In this document: piece after piece, positions 1-9,270 of the stretch
Layout: every line of letters starts with the position of its first letter
Position numbering within the stretch: position 1 is the stretch's first letter
From: Acidobacteriota bacterium
GTDB lineage: Bacteria > Acidobacteriota > Holophagae > Holophagales > Holophagaceae
Assembly: GCA_016213735.1 (NCBI GenBank)
Contig: JACQZU010000020.1
Location: forward strand, 186,001-250,000
Direction: 5' to 3'
Length of the DNA: 64,000 bases
Position numbers and translations under genes: made by a program
The notes under the pieces: model-generated
Seen by the model: only the letters and a program-made list of their open reading frames with translations
Databases searched by the model: none
Told to the model about the DNA's origin: nothing

Positions 1-1
1 G

Positions 2-1516
2 CGGCGCATGAACCTGCCGAACGTGCGCCGAGCCACCCTGGCCCTGGCCTCCGTGGCCCGCCGGCGGGCGCCGGAGGGGCGCTCGGCCATCGTGGGCTTC
101 GACACCCGGATCAACAGCGCCGCCTTCGGCCGGGAGGCCGCGCGGGTGCTGGCCGCGGCGGGTTACACGGTGTACCTCGGGGACCGGCCCCTTCCCACGC
201 CCTTCCTCTGCTACGCCATGCGCCGCCTGGGCACCGCCTGCGGGGTCATCGTCACGGCCAGTCACAATCCCAAGATCTACAACGGCTACAAGGCCTACGA
301 CGACCAGGGGGGGCAGGTGGTGGCCCCCTGGGACGCCGAAGTCGAGGCGGCCATGAATGCCCTGCCCCTGGTGCCCTCCCCCCCGTCCACCGAAGGAGAC
401 GCCCGGATTCTCCCGATCCCCCCTGCGGTGGAGGAGGCCTTCCTGGAAATGAGCCTGGGTTTCCGGGCCCATCCGAAGGTCTTCACGCCGGCCAGGGTCC
501 TCTACACTCCTTTCCACGGCACCGGGATCGCGTTCGTGCCCGAACTCTTTCGCCGCGCAGGACTCCCGCTCGAAATCTGCGAGGCCCAGGCGGTGCAGGA
601 CGGCACCTTCCCCACGGCGCCCCGGCCCAACCCGGAAGAGATGGCGGCCTTCGAGGTCACCTTGAAGGATGCCGAAGCCAAGGGGGTGGAGGTGATCCTC
701 GCCAGCGATCCCGACGCCGACCGCCTTGGCATCGTCCTCAAGCACCGGGGCCAGTGGATCCAGATGACGGGCAACGACACGGCGGCCCTGGCGCTGGACT
801 ACCTGGCTCGCGAAAAAGGGGTGAAGGGCACGGTGGTCACCACCGTGGTCACCTCGGACTTCCTGGCAGAAACGGGCCGCCTGCATGGGATGCCCACCGT
901 GTGGACCCTCACGGGGTTCAAGAACATCGCCGTCTGCATGCACCGGCTCGTCGCCCTGGGGGAGACCTACGCCTTCGGCGCCGAGGAGAGCATCGGAATG
1001 TGCCCCAGCGCGGAGTTGCGGGACAAGGACGGCGTCACCGCCGCCCTCCTGGTGGCGGAGATGGTGGGCCATTACCAGGCGCGGGGTCTTGACCTGATGG
1101 ATGCCGTCGAGGGGCTCCAGGAGCGGGTCGGGAGCTTCCACAACAGGCTCGTGAACCTCGAGGATCCCCGCCCCGGCGGAGCCCAGCGCTTCGCCGAGGC
1201 CATGTCGCGAATCCGCGCCGCGGGCCTCCGGAGTTTCGCGGGGGAGGAGGTGACCTCCTGGGAGGATTTCGCGAGCGGGGAATGGCGGGATGCCGCGGGC
1301 CGCGTGGAGCCCATCCTCGACCGGCCCGACCGGCGGGACCTCGCCCTGCCCATCGAGCGGAGCAATGTCCTGAAGTTCCGTTTCGGGAGCGGGGCCTTCG
1401 CCGCCTTCCGCCCCAGCGGGACGGAACCCAAGCTCAAGGTCTACCTGCAGAGCCGCACGGGCCCCGGGCTCCTGGATCGGATGGAGGCTCAGGCCAGGAG
1501 CCTCCTGGGACTCTGA
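2..1516 (+). CDS. Phospho-sugar mutase (phosphoglucomutase/phosphomannomutase family), 5' end missing
   Basis: Alpha-D-phosphohexomutase that interconverts hexose 1- and 6-phosphates in the cytoplasm. Family motifs appear in order: phosphoserine loop TASHNP (Ser near codon 85 counted from the ATG at 8), metal loop SDPDADR, sugar-binding GAEESIG and C-terminal phosphate loop RPSGTEPK. The ATG at 8 is not taken as the start. It lies inside the conserved N-terminal R-M-N-xxxV segment and is preceded in frame by two Arg codons (2-7), so the true start and the usual GT.GLRG motif lie left of the window. About 504 residues are visible. The stop overlaps the next ATG (TGATG), suggesting co-transcription with the flavoprotein. 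Whether glucose, mannose or another sugar is preferred cannot be told. Confidence 0.93.
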   Translation, partial: RRMNLPNVRRATLALASVARRRAPEGRSAIVGFDTRINSAAFGREAARVLAAAGYTVYLGDRPLPTPFLCYAMRRLGTACGVIVTASHNPKIYNGYKAYDDQGGQVVAPWDAEVEAAMNALPLVPSPPSTEGDARILPIPPAVEEAFLEMSLGFRAHPKVFTPARVLYTPFHGTGIAFVPELFRRAGLPLEICEAQAVQDGTFPTAPRPNPEEMAAFEVTLKDAEAKGVEVILASDPDADRLGIVLKHRGQWIQMTGNDTAALALDYLAREKGVKGTVVTTVVTSDFLAETGRLHGMPTVWTLTGFKNIAVCMHRLVALGETYAFGAEESIGMCPSAELRDKDGVTAALLVAEMVGHYQARGLDLMDAVEGLQERVGSFHNRLVNLEDPRPGGAQRFAEAMSRIRAAGLRSFAGEEVTSWEDFASGEWRDAAGRVEPILDRPDRRDLALPIERSNVLKFRFGSGAFAAFRPSGTEPKLKVYLQSRTGPGLLDRMEAQARSLLGL

Positions 1517-2745
1517 TGGCCGACGCGAGGGTCGACGTCGCCGTCGTGGGGGCAGGGCCCGCAGGGGGCCACCTCGCCCGGCTTCTGGTGGAGCGGGGGC
1601 TGAAAGTGCTGCTCGCCGATCGCCTCCCCGACCTCCGGAAGAACGCCTTCTCCAGCGCCGGAACCACTCTGGAGGCCCTGGACCGCTTCCGGCTCCCGGG
1701 CCATCTGGTGGGGGCCTTCTGGAAAAACCTGAGCGCCCGGAGTTCGAACGAGGAGGGCCACTGGAGCGGGGTTGGGGTCTCGGGGGCGGTTCTGGATTTC
1801 GGGAGCCTGCGCGAGCACCTCGCCCGCGAAGCGGAGAAGGGCGGTGCCCAACTGTGCCTCGGGTGCAAGGCAACCTCCTGGGAAGGGGGCCTCGGCGAGG
1901 CGAGGCTCCGCCTGGAACGGGGGGCCGAGCGTTTCGAGGTCAAGACCGGAATCCTGGTGGACGCCACGGGCCCGGCCCGGGGGCTCATGCGGCGCGCCGC
2001 TCCACCTGCTCCCGCGTACCTGGTGGGCACGGGCCTGGAATGGCTGGTGGAGGTGCCCCCGGACCTCTGGGACTCCTGGAGGGAAACCCTTGCCTTCTTC
2101 CTGGGCCGTCGTTGGATTCCCAGGGGCTACAGCTGGATCTTCCCGATGCAAGAGGGGCTCCTCAAAGTCGGGGCTGGGCGCTTCAATCCGGGAGGACCGG
2201 GCTTCCCGACTTCTCTGGAATTCCACATTCGCCAACTTCTTGGCGAGGTCCTGAAGATCCCCTCGGCCCGGGTGCTGGATGTCCACGGAGGCACGCTTCG
2301 CTACGCCCGGGGGTTGAAGGACCCCTACGCTGCGGGACCCCTGATCGGCGTGGGGGACGCGGTCTCGACCCTCAACACCCTTGGAGGCGAGGGCATCCGG
2401 CACGCCATGGAGGGGGCCGAGATCGCCCTGCCCTTCATTCTGCGGGCGTTGGGGGATCCCGCGGTGGGCTTCGGAGGGTACGCCGCCGCCATGCACCGCC
2501 GCTTCAAGGGCCGCTGGGACTGGAGCGAGGAACTGGCCGTGCGCCGGTACCTCCAGGACGGGGACGGCCGCTTGGATTCCATGATCCGCTTCCTTCGCGC
2601 GAGGGACCTGGAATTCGTCCTGGATGTCCTCTTCAATTACAACTTCCCCCGGGCGGCCCGGGCCGCGGGCCCCGCCTTCCTGTGGTCCAGGCTCCGGCGC
2701 GCAGGGGCCAGGGCGGGTGCCCTGCTGGGGATCCAGGGCCGGTAG
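1516..2745 (+). CDS. FAD-dependent oxidoreductase, geranylgeranyl-reductase-like
   Basis: 409-aa flavoprotein. An N-terminal dinucleotide fold (VVGAGPAGG, about residues 8-16) binds FAD. A mid-protein ATGPARG resembles the second FAD contact, and GVGDAVSTLNTLGGEG near residue 280 is the typical FAD ribityl/phosphate loop of the geranylgeranyl reductase, lycopene cyclase and p-hydroxybenzoate hydroxylase group. Such enzymes reduce or hydroxylate isoprenoids or aromatics, but the substrate cannot be read from sequence. The ATG overlaps the stop of the preceding mutase by one base, so translational coupling is likely. A 149-bp gap follows before the transporter genes. Confidence 0.85.
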   Translation: MADARVDVAVVGAGPAGGHLARLLVERGLKVLLADRLPDLRKNAFSSAGTTLEALDRFRLPGHLVGAFWKNLSARSSNEEGHWSGVGVSGAVLDFGSLREHLAREAEKGGAQLCLGCKATSWEGGLGEARLRLERGAERFEVKTGILVDATGPARGLMRRAAPPAPAYLVGTGLEWLVEVPPDLWDSWRETLAFFLGRRWIPRGYSWIFPMQEGLLKVGAGRFNPGGPGFPTSLEFHIRQLLGEVLKIPSARVLDVHGGTLRYARGLKDPYAAGPLIGVGDAVSTLNTLGGEGIRHAMEGAEIALPFILRALGDPAVGFGGYAAAMHRRFKGRWDWSEELAVRRYLQDGDGRLDSMIRFLRARDLEFVLDVLFNYNFPRAARAAGPAFLWSRLRRAGARAGALLGIQGR

Positions 2746-2894
2746 CCAGGGCGCTTGCCAGGCCCGCTCCGAAGCATCGCCCTTTCCCAAGGCGCCCCTG
2801 GCCGGGCCCGGGACCTCCAAGATCCGCGACGGCGGGGTGGTGGCCCGTGCTATGGTGCATCAGCCCAACCGAGGATCATCGACAGGAGGAATTC

Positions 2895-4085
2895 ATGAAA
2901 CGTTCCGCATCGGGGCTCATGGCCGCCTCTGCCTTCTTGCTGGCCACCGCCTTCGGTCACGCCGCAGAACCCTTCAACCTGGCCATCCCCCTCCCCCTCA
3001 CCGGGGGGCAGGCGAAATTCGGGGAGATGATGAAGCGCTCCTACGAGATGGCCGCGGAGGAGATCAACGCCAAGGGCGGGGTCAAGGGCCGCAAGATCGT
3101 CCTCAGCTTTGAGGACTCCCAGGCAAAGCCCGACTCCGCGAGGGCCATCGTCGAGAAGCTCATCGACGTGAAGAAGCAGCCGCTGATCGTGGGCGAGTAC
3201 ACCTCCGCCTGCGCCAAGGCCGTGGCCGCGGTGGCCAACGAGCGCAAGACCCCCTACCTCATCGTCGCCTCCGCGGACGATTCCATCACCCAGCAGAACT
3301 ACAAGTACGTCTTCCGGCAGAATGTCCCCAACGCCTACTACGCCCAGGGTCTGGTGAGCTTCCTGCGGGAGAAGGTGCAGCCCAAGACCATGGCCATCCT
3401 TTACGAGAGCTCCGACTTCGGCACCTCCGGCGCCGCGGACATGGAGAAGTGGGCCGGCAAGCTGGGCTGCAAGGTGCTGGTCAAGGAGAAGTACGAGAAG
3501 GGAGCGGTTGATTTCAAGCCCATCCTGTCCAAGGTCAAGCAGGCCGCCCCAGACGTGCTCTTCATGGTCTCCTACGTGATGGACGCCTCCCTGCTCATGA
3601 AGCAGATCAAGGAGTTGCGCCTCGACGCCAAGCTCTACGCGGGCGGGGCCGCTGGGTTTGCCCTCCCCGAGTTCGTGGACAACGCCAAGGACGCGGCCGA
3701 GTACGTCATGACCGCCACCCTCTGGACCCCCCAGGTGAAGTACAAGGGGGCCAAGGAGTACGCGGACAAGTACAAGGCCAAGTACGGGGACTTCCCCTCC
3801 TACCACGGGGCCTCCGCCTACTCGGCCCTGCATGTGGTGCACGATGCCCTCAGCCGGGCGAAGTCCATGAAGTCCGAAGACATCACGGAGGCCCTGAAGA
3901 AGACCAAGCTCCAGACCGCCTACGGCCCCGTGGCCTTCGAGGACAAGGACGGGTACCAGAACCAGTGCTTCTCCGAGACCTTCGTGCTGCAGGTCCAGGC
4001 TGGGGAGCACGAGACCGTCTGGCCCTACGCCTACGCGAACAAGAAGTTCATCTACCCATTCCCCCGCTGGAGGGACCGCAAGTAG
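2895..4085 (+). CDS. LIV-type ABC transporter periplasmic substrate-binding protein
   Basis: 396-aa exported binding protein of the Peripla_BP_6 (LivK-like) family. It has a Lys/Arg start, a hydrophobic stretch and a likely cleavage after GHA (about residues 20-23). The mature N-terminus PLTGGQAKFGEMM is the usual ligand-pocket opening of this family. An excellent ribosome site (AGGAGGA, 2884-2890) precedes the ATG by four bases. It is the first gene of a five-gene importer with livH, livM, livG and livF. Substrate is probably an amino acid, amide or short organic acid; leucine specificity is not shown. Confidence 0.93.
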   Translation: MKRSASGLMAASAFLLATAFGHAAEPFNLAIPLPLTGGQAKFGEMMKRSYEMAAEEINAKGGVKGRKIVLSFEDSQAKPDSARAIVEKLIDVKKQPLIVGEYTSACAKAVAAVANERKTPYLIVASADDSITQQNYKYVFRQNVPNAYYAQGLVSFLREKVQPKTMAILYESSDFGTSGAADMEKWAGKLGCKVLVKEKYEKGAVDFKPILSKVKQAAPDVLFMVSYVMDASLLMKQIKELRLDAKLYAGGAAGFALPEFVDNAKDAAEYVMTATLWTPQVKYKGAKEYADKYKAKYGDFPSYHGASAYSALHVVHDALSRAKSMKSEDITEALKKTKLQTAYGPVAFEDKDGYQNQCFSETFVLQVQAGEHETVWPYAYANKKFIYPFPRWRDRK

Positions 4086-4101
4086 CCCCGAAACACCTCC
4101 G

Positions 4102-4129
4102 GGCGGGCCGGTCCCCGGAACGGCCCGCC
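4102..4129. terminator. Intercistronic GC hairpin between binding protein and permease genes
   Basis: Perfect 9-bp stem GGCGGGCCG (4102-4110) / CGGCCCGCC (4121-4129) with a 10-nt loop, 17 nt after the binding-protein stop and 23 nt before the livH start. There is no T-run, so it is more likely a 3'-end-stabilising or attenuating hairpin that keeps binding-protein mRNA above permease mRNA than a full terminator. Confidence 0.55.
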
Positions 4130-4151
4130 TGACCTGCATCCAGGGGGAACC

Positions 4152-5081
4152 ATGAACGCCGCGCAAGTGGAAGTCCTGCTCCAGACGCTCATCGCGGGCG
4201 TCCTTCTGGGGGGCCTCTACGCCCTCATCGGGCTGGGGATGACGCTCATCATGGGCGTCATGAAGATCATCAACCTCGCGCACGGCGAATTGATGATGGT
4301 CGGGATGTACATCGCCTACTGGATGTTCTCCCTCTTCGGCATCGATCCCTACGTGTCGGTGTTCATCGCCGGGCCCCTGCTCTTCTTCCTGGGCATCCTC
4401 ATTCAGAAGTACCTGATCAACACCGTGTTAAGGGTGGACAGCATTCTTCCCGAGAACCAGGTGATCCTCACCGTGGGCGTCGGGATGATCCTGGCCAGCG
4501 CCGCCACCATCGCGTTCAAGAGCGACTACCGGTCCACCCCCGTGAAGTACGGCACCAGCGCGTTCTACCTCTCGGATCTGTGGAAGGGCTCCCCCATCGA
4601 GCTCTCCCTCTCCATCCCCTGGAGCGTGAGCTTTCTCTTCGCCCTCGCCATCACGGCCGGCCTGTGGTTCTTCCTCCAGCGCACCGACACCGGCAAGTCC
4701 ATCCGAGCCACCGCCCAGGACCTCGACGCCGCCCTCCTGATGGGGGTGAACGTGCAACGGATGCGCGTCGTGACCTTCGGCCTCGGCTCAGCGCTGGTGG
4801 GCGCCGCGGGCTGCCTCTTCATCCCGATCTACTACCTGTACCCCGCCCTCGGCGGGCAGTTCACTCTCATCGCCTTCGTCATCACCATCCTGGGGGGCCT
4901 GGGCTCCAACGTGGGGGCGATCCTCGGAGGCCTCATCCTGGGGCTTTTCGAGTCCCTGACGGCCACCTACGTGGGAATGGGATGGGCCCCGGTGGGCCGC
5001 TTCGTGATCTTCATCGCCGCCCTGCTTTTCCTGCCGGGCGGGGTCGCCTCGCTGTTGAGGAGAAGGGCGTTCGGAAAATGA
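4152..5081 (+). CDS. livH: Branched-chain amino acid ABC transporter permease LivH-type
   Basis: 309-aa polytopic inner-membrane permease of the BPD_transp_2 family, about eight hydrophobic segments. It shows the family signature near residues 18-50 (LGGLYALIGLGM...INLAHGELMM) and a second conserved stretch TGKSIRATAQD near residue 180, the loop that contacts the ATPases. An AGGGGGAACC ribosome site precedes the ATG. Its stop overlaps the livM start (ATGA), so the two half-permeases are translationally coupled. It forms the channel with LivM, energised by LivG and LivF. Confidence 0.93.
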   Translation: MNAAQVEVLLQTLIAGVLLGGLYALIGLGMTLIMGVMKIINLAHGELMMVGMYIAYWMFSLFGIDPYVSVFIAGPLLFFLGILIQKYLINTVLRVDSILPENQVILTVGVGMILASAATIAFKSDYRSTPVKYGTSAFYLSDLWKGSPIELSLSIPWSVSFLFALAITAGLWFFLQRTDTGKSIRATAQDLDAALLMGVNVQRMRVVTFGLGSALVGAAGCLFIPIYYLYPALGGQFTLIAFVITILGGLGSNVGAILGGLILGLFESLTATYVGMGWAPVGRFVIFIAALLFLPGGVASLLRRRAFGK

Positions 5082-6012
5082 AGAAACCGCTCATCCCCCT
5101 CGCCGTGCTGGCCGTGCTGGCCGTCCTGCCCTTCTCGGGCCTGAGCACCTACATGATGCACATCCTGATCCTTGTCCTCATGTGGACCACCATCGGGATG
5201 TCCTGGAACCTCCTGGGTGGCTACTGCGGCCAGGTCTCCTTCGGGCATGCGGCCTACTTCGGTGTGGGGGCCTACACGGCCGGCCTCCTGTACTTCAAGC
5301 TCCAGGCCTCGGCCTGGTGGGGAATCCCCCTCAGCGTGGCTGTTGTCTCCGTCTTCGCCTTTGTCCTGGGCTACATCGTGCTGAAGCTGCGAGGCCCCTT
5401 CTTCGCCCTGGCCACCCTCGCCTCAGGCGAGGTCCTGCGCATCACGACCGAGAATTGGAACGGATTCACCAACGGCACCCTGGGCATCTTGATCCAGGAA
5501 CGCACCTGGGTGGCCAAGACCCAGTACTACTACATCATCCTGGCCATCACCGCCTTCACCTTCCTGCTCGTTCGCCGCCTCGTGGCCTCCAAGTGGGGGT
5601 ACTACTTCGTGGCCGTCCGCGAAGACCAGGACGCGGCCGAGTCCCTGGGCATCGACACGACGAAGTACAAGACCATCGCCCTGGTGGTGAGCGCCGCGCT
5701 CACCGGCATCTGCGGCGCCTTCTACACGAACTACATGGGCTTCATCGATCCCCACATCGTCTTCGCCCTGCACGACATCAGCATCATCACCATCATGATC
5801 GTGATGGTGGGCGGCGTGGCCACCCAGTGGGGTCCCCTGGTGGGGGCCGGCATCATGGTGCTTCTGGCCGAGTGGATCCGTTCCATCCCCGGCCTGGGGG
5901 CGTCGCACCAGGCCTTCTTCGGCGTGCTCCTGGTGCTCATCATCCTCTTCCTCCCCAACGGGATCGTCGGCGACTTCCGCAAGATCACCCGCCTCTTCGG
6001 GAGGGCCCGGGC

Positions 6013-6016
<4 letters not shown>
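5078..6016 (+). CDS. livM: Branched-chain amino acid ABC transporter permease LivM-type
   Basis: 312-aa second half-permease. It carries the LivM signature SWNLLGGYCGQVSFGHAAYF near residues 44-63 and the cytoplasmic loop VREDQDAAESLGID near residue 180. Multiple hydrophobic helices span the length. Start chosen at the ATG overlapping the livH stop by 4 nt; its own stop overlaps the livG ATG in the same way. Confidence 0.93.
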
Positions 6017-6733
<717 letters not shown>

Positions 6734-6741
<8 letters not shown>

Positions 6742-7438
6742 GGTGAAGGGCATCGACGTCTTCTACGGCGACGTCCAGGTGCTGTGGGACGTCTCCTTCA
6801 ACGTGCAGGCGGGCGAGGTGGTGGCCATCATCGGCGCCAACGGCGCGGGAAAGTCCACCAGCCTCCGGACCGTCTCGGGGATCGTGCGGCCCGTGAAGGG
6901 CGAGGTGCTCTTCCAGGGCGAACCCATCCACAACCGCCCCGCCTATGAACTCATCGAACGAGGCCTTGCCCATTGTCCTGAGGCCCGAAAGCTCTTCGTG
7001 GAGATGACCGTCGAGGAGAACCTGGACATGGGCTCCCTCAAGGGGGAAGCCCGGGCCCAGCGTGCCAAGACCAAGCAGCGGGTCTTCGACCTGTTCCCCC
7101 GCCTCTCCGAACGAAGGCGCCAGCTGTCGGGCACGCTCAGCGGCGGCGAGCAGCAGATGGTGGCCGTGGGCCGGGCGCTCATGTCCCTGCCCAAGCTCCT
7201 CATGTTCGACGAGCCCTCCCTGGGCCTGGCCCCCATCCTGGTCCGGGACATCTTCAACGTCATCAAGGCCATTCGTCAGGAGGGCGTCACGGTCCTCATC
7301 GTGGAACAGAACGTCAAGCAGACCCTGGCCATCGCCGACCGGGCCTACGTCCTGGAGAACGGGAAGGTGGTCATGCAGGGCAAGGGTCAGGACATGCTCA
7401 ACGACGAGCACGTGAAAGCCGCCTACCTGGGGGTGTGA
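6734..7438 (+). CDS. livF: Branched-chain amino acid ABC transporter ATPase LivF-type
   Basis: 234-aa ATPase, partner of LivG. It has Walker A GANGAGKS, canonical signature LSGGEQQMVAVGRAL and Walker B LLMFDEPSLGLAP. The switch His is replaced by Gln (IVEQNVKQT), which is normal in LivF. The gene ends the importer operon; hypA converges from the other side 60 bp away. Confidence 0.93.
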
Positions 7439-7498
7439 TCACCCGGGGATGGCGGAGGGTCGGTCGGCGTTCCCGGTCGACACTGCGGGGGGGCCCCC

Positions 7499-7843
7499 TT
7501 AGCCTTCGACTTCCAAGGATTTCACTCGGAGGTCCAGGCCGCTCCGGGGGGGCCCGGGGAAGCCCCCGCAGTCCGGACAGAGGTCCACCCTGCTGCGAAG
7601 GGTCACCTCCCTCCCGCAGCCGCAGCACTCAGCCCGTGCGGGCTCCATCTGCAAATCAAGGGTTGCCGCCTCGGCCACGCTGCCCTGCACCACCGCGGAG
7701 AAGCAGAATTCCAGCGCCTCCGGCAGCGCCCCCGACAACTCGCCCACCTCCAGCACCACCCGCGTGACCCTGGCGAAGCCCGAGCGCCGCTGTTCCGCCT
7801 CGATGATGGCCAGGACGCCTTCCATCAGACTCAATTCGTGCAC
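7499..7843 (-). CDS. hypA: Hydrogenase/urease nickel metallochaperone HypA
   Basis: 114 aa, normal for HypA. The GTG start gives N-terminus M-H-E-L-S, whose His2 and Glu3 form the nickel site of the family; a GGAGG ribosome site lies just upstream on the minus strand. A C-terminal zinc loop with CGCG and CPDC pairs is visible near residues 73-94. HypA delivers Ni(II) to [NiFe]-hydrogenase precursors (or urease) together with HypB. No hypB, other hyp gene or hydrogenase subunit lies in the window, so this copy is detached from its usual operon. Confidence 0.93.
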   Translation of the reverse strand: MHELSLMEGVLAIIEAEQRRSGFARVTRVVLEVGELSGALPEALEFCFSAVVQGSVAEAATLDLQMEPARAECCGCGREVTLRSRVDLCPDCGGFPGPPRSGLDLRVKSLEVEG

Positions 7844-8039
7844 GGGGCCTCCCTCCTCCATTGTGGCCCGGACGGGATCAGCCTTCGCAGGGCCGGGGAA
7901 TCCCTCATCGGCATCGGCTCCGAGGGACCGTGAGGCACCATCCCTTCTCGAGGGCCTAACGGATGGAGGGAGACTTGGCCTCTTCCGAGGTCCTTCTCCG
8001 ATCCTGTCCAGGGGAGCTGGGCCCGGAAGGGATGGCCAC

Positions 8040-9035
8040 CTATCCTCGCGGGGCCCGCATCTGTCGGAAGGCCCTTTCCAGCTCGGCCTGGATTCTCGCC
8101 ACATCCTCGGGCTTCCAGGCCTCCATCGGCTCCCGCACGAAGGTGGTCTTGTCTTCGCGGTTGTCGAAGCGGGCGGCGGGCAGGTGGTAGGTGCGCGTGG
8201 CGAAACGGTCCCCGTCGGCCACGAGGCGGTCCACCCGGAGGGTGCCCGGCCGGTCGCTCTGCTCCAGCAACCAGGCGAAGTCGTCGCAGCCGTACTGGCC
8301 GAGCATGACTTCCTGAGGGACGCAGTGGTGGAGAATGCTGCCCTGGGCATCGGGGCGGCCCCTCTCCAGGTTCTTGCGCCGGCTCTCCGCGGGGTCCACC
8401 CAGATGTAGAGCAGGCTCCCGCGCTCCAGGATTTCCGTCGAGAGGTGCTGGAAGGCCGTCTCGTAGCCGTGGGGCGGGGTGAGGGGGAAGGCAGCGCCGT
8501 TGGGTCCCCCCCGGGCGGCCTCGATGACGATGGTCCGGCCTTCCGTGCCCAGGGCGTTCTGGCGGTTGAGGGTGTCCAATTCCGCCCGGCACTCGGCCTC
8601 CAGGGCTTCGGCCACCTTCCGGCGCACGGCCTTGGGCAGCTCGGCCATCTTCTCGTCCATGTGCAGCTTGGCGTGGGCGGCGTCCAGGCGCCGGAAGAGG
8701 CGCCGGGCGGCGCTCTTGGTTTCCACCTGGCGTCCCGCCCGCAGGTCGGCGTAGTCCTCGTTGAGGAGTTCGATGAGCACCGCCCAGGTCCAGTTGTCCT
8801 TGAAGGGCCTCGTGGGTCCCTGGAAGTAGGCGTAGGGATACCCCAGGGCCTTGAGCTCATCGTCGACGCGGTGCATCAGGTGGACGTAGGGATAGTCGTC
8901 CAACTGGAGGGTGGGCCCTATGCCGAAGGCCTCCCGGCACTGTTCGGGAGGGAGACTCCCCAGGTAGCGCCGCATCTCGGACTTTCCCGAGGCGGGCAGG
9001 GAGAAGAGGAGCAGGGTGTCGATCAGGCCGGTCAT
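8040..9035 (-). CDS. Uncharacterised P-loop protein (possible nucleotide kinase-like)
   Basis: 331 aa, not recognised. The N-terminus LLLFSLPASGKSEMRR looks like a Walker A strand-loop-helix placed directly at the start of the protein, as in small kinases and gluconate or adenylate kinase-like proteins. A later hydrophobic strand LLYIWVDP followed by an Arg-rich segment (RRKNLERGR) would suit a Walker B or lid region. The chosen ATG (9035) begins M-T-G-L-I-D; upstream in-frame sequence has non-coding character. No membrane segments. It lies 196 bp from hypA on the same strand, divergent from the FHA-protease gene. Function unknown; substrate not inferable. Confidence 0.7.
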   Translation of the reverse strand: MTGLIDTLLLFSLPASGKSEMRRYLGSLPPEQCREAFGIGPTLQLDDYPYVHLMHRVDDELKALGYPYAYFQGPTRPFKDNWTWAVLIELLNEDYADLRAGRQVETKSAARRLFRRLDAAHAKLHMDEKMAELPKAVRRKVAEALEAECRAELDTLNRQNALGTEGRTIVIEAARGGPNGAAFPLTPPHGYETAFQHLSTEILERGSLLYIWVDPAESRRKNLERGRPDAQGSILHHCVPQEVMLGQYGCDDFAWLLEQSDRPGTLRVDRLVADGDRFATRTYHLPAARFDNREDKTTFVREPMEAWKPEDVARIQAELERAFRQMRAPRG

Positions 9036-9270
9036 GGGAGCCACCCTACCACGCAGAGAGCGCGGGTCCGCTGGGCTTGCCCCAGGCTGCCCCACCCGAA
9101 GGAATGGAGACCGAGGAACCGCGCCCGAGAAGGGATCACCCTCCTCACCTTTCCCCGCCCCGGACCCCCCTGGGAACCTCCCTGCCTTTCGCCTGCTTCC
9201 CATGGAGCGGAGGGTCCGGCCCGCAGGCCGGGCTACACTGGAACCACCCAACCCACGCAGAAGGATTGCA

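Noticed and set aside
8-10. ATG at 8 as the true start of the phospho-sugar mutase
   Set aside because: It lies in the conserved R-M-N segment and upstream codons are open to the window edge, so the gene is truncated.
7487-7498. GGGGGCCCCC between livF and hypA as a terminator
   Set aside because: The palindrome has no loop of its own and no T-run; it cannot fold as a simple hairpin.
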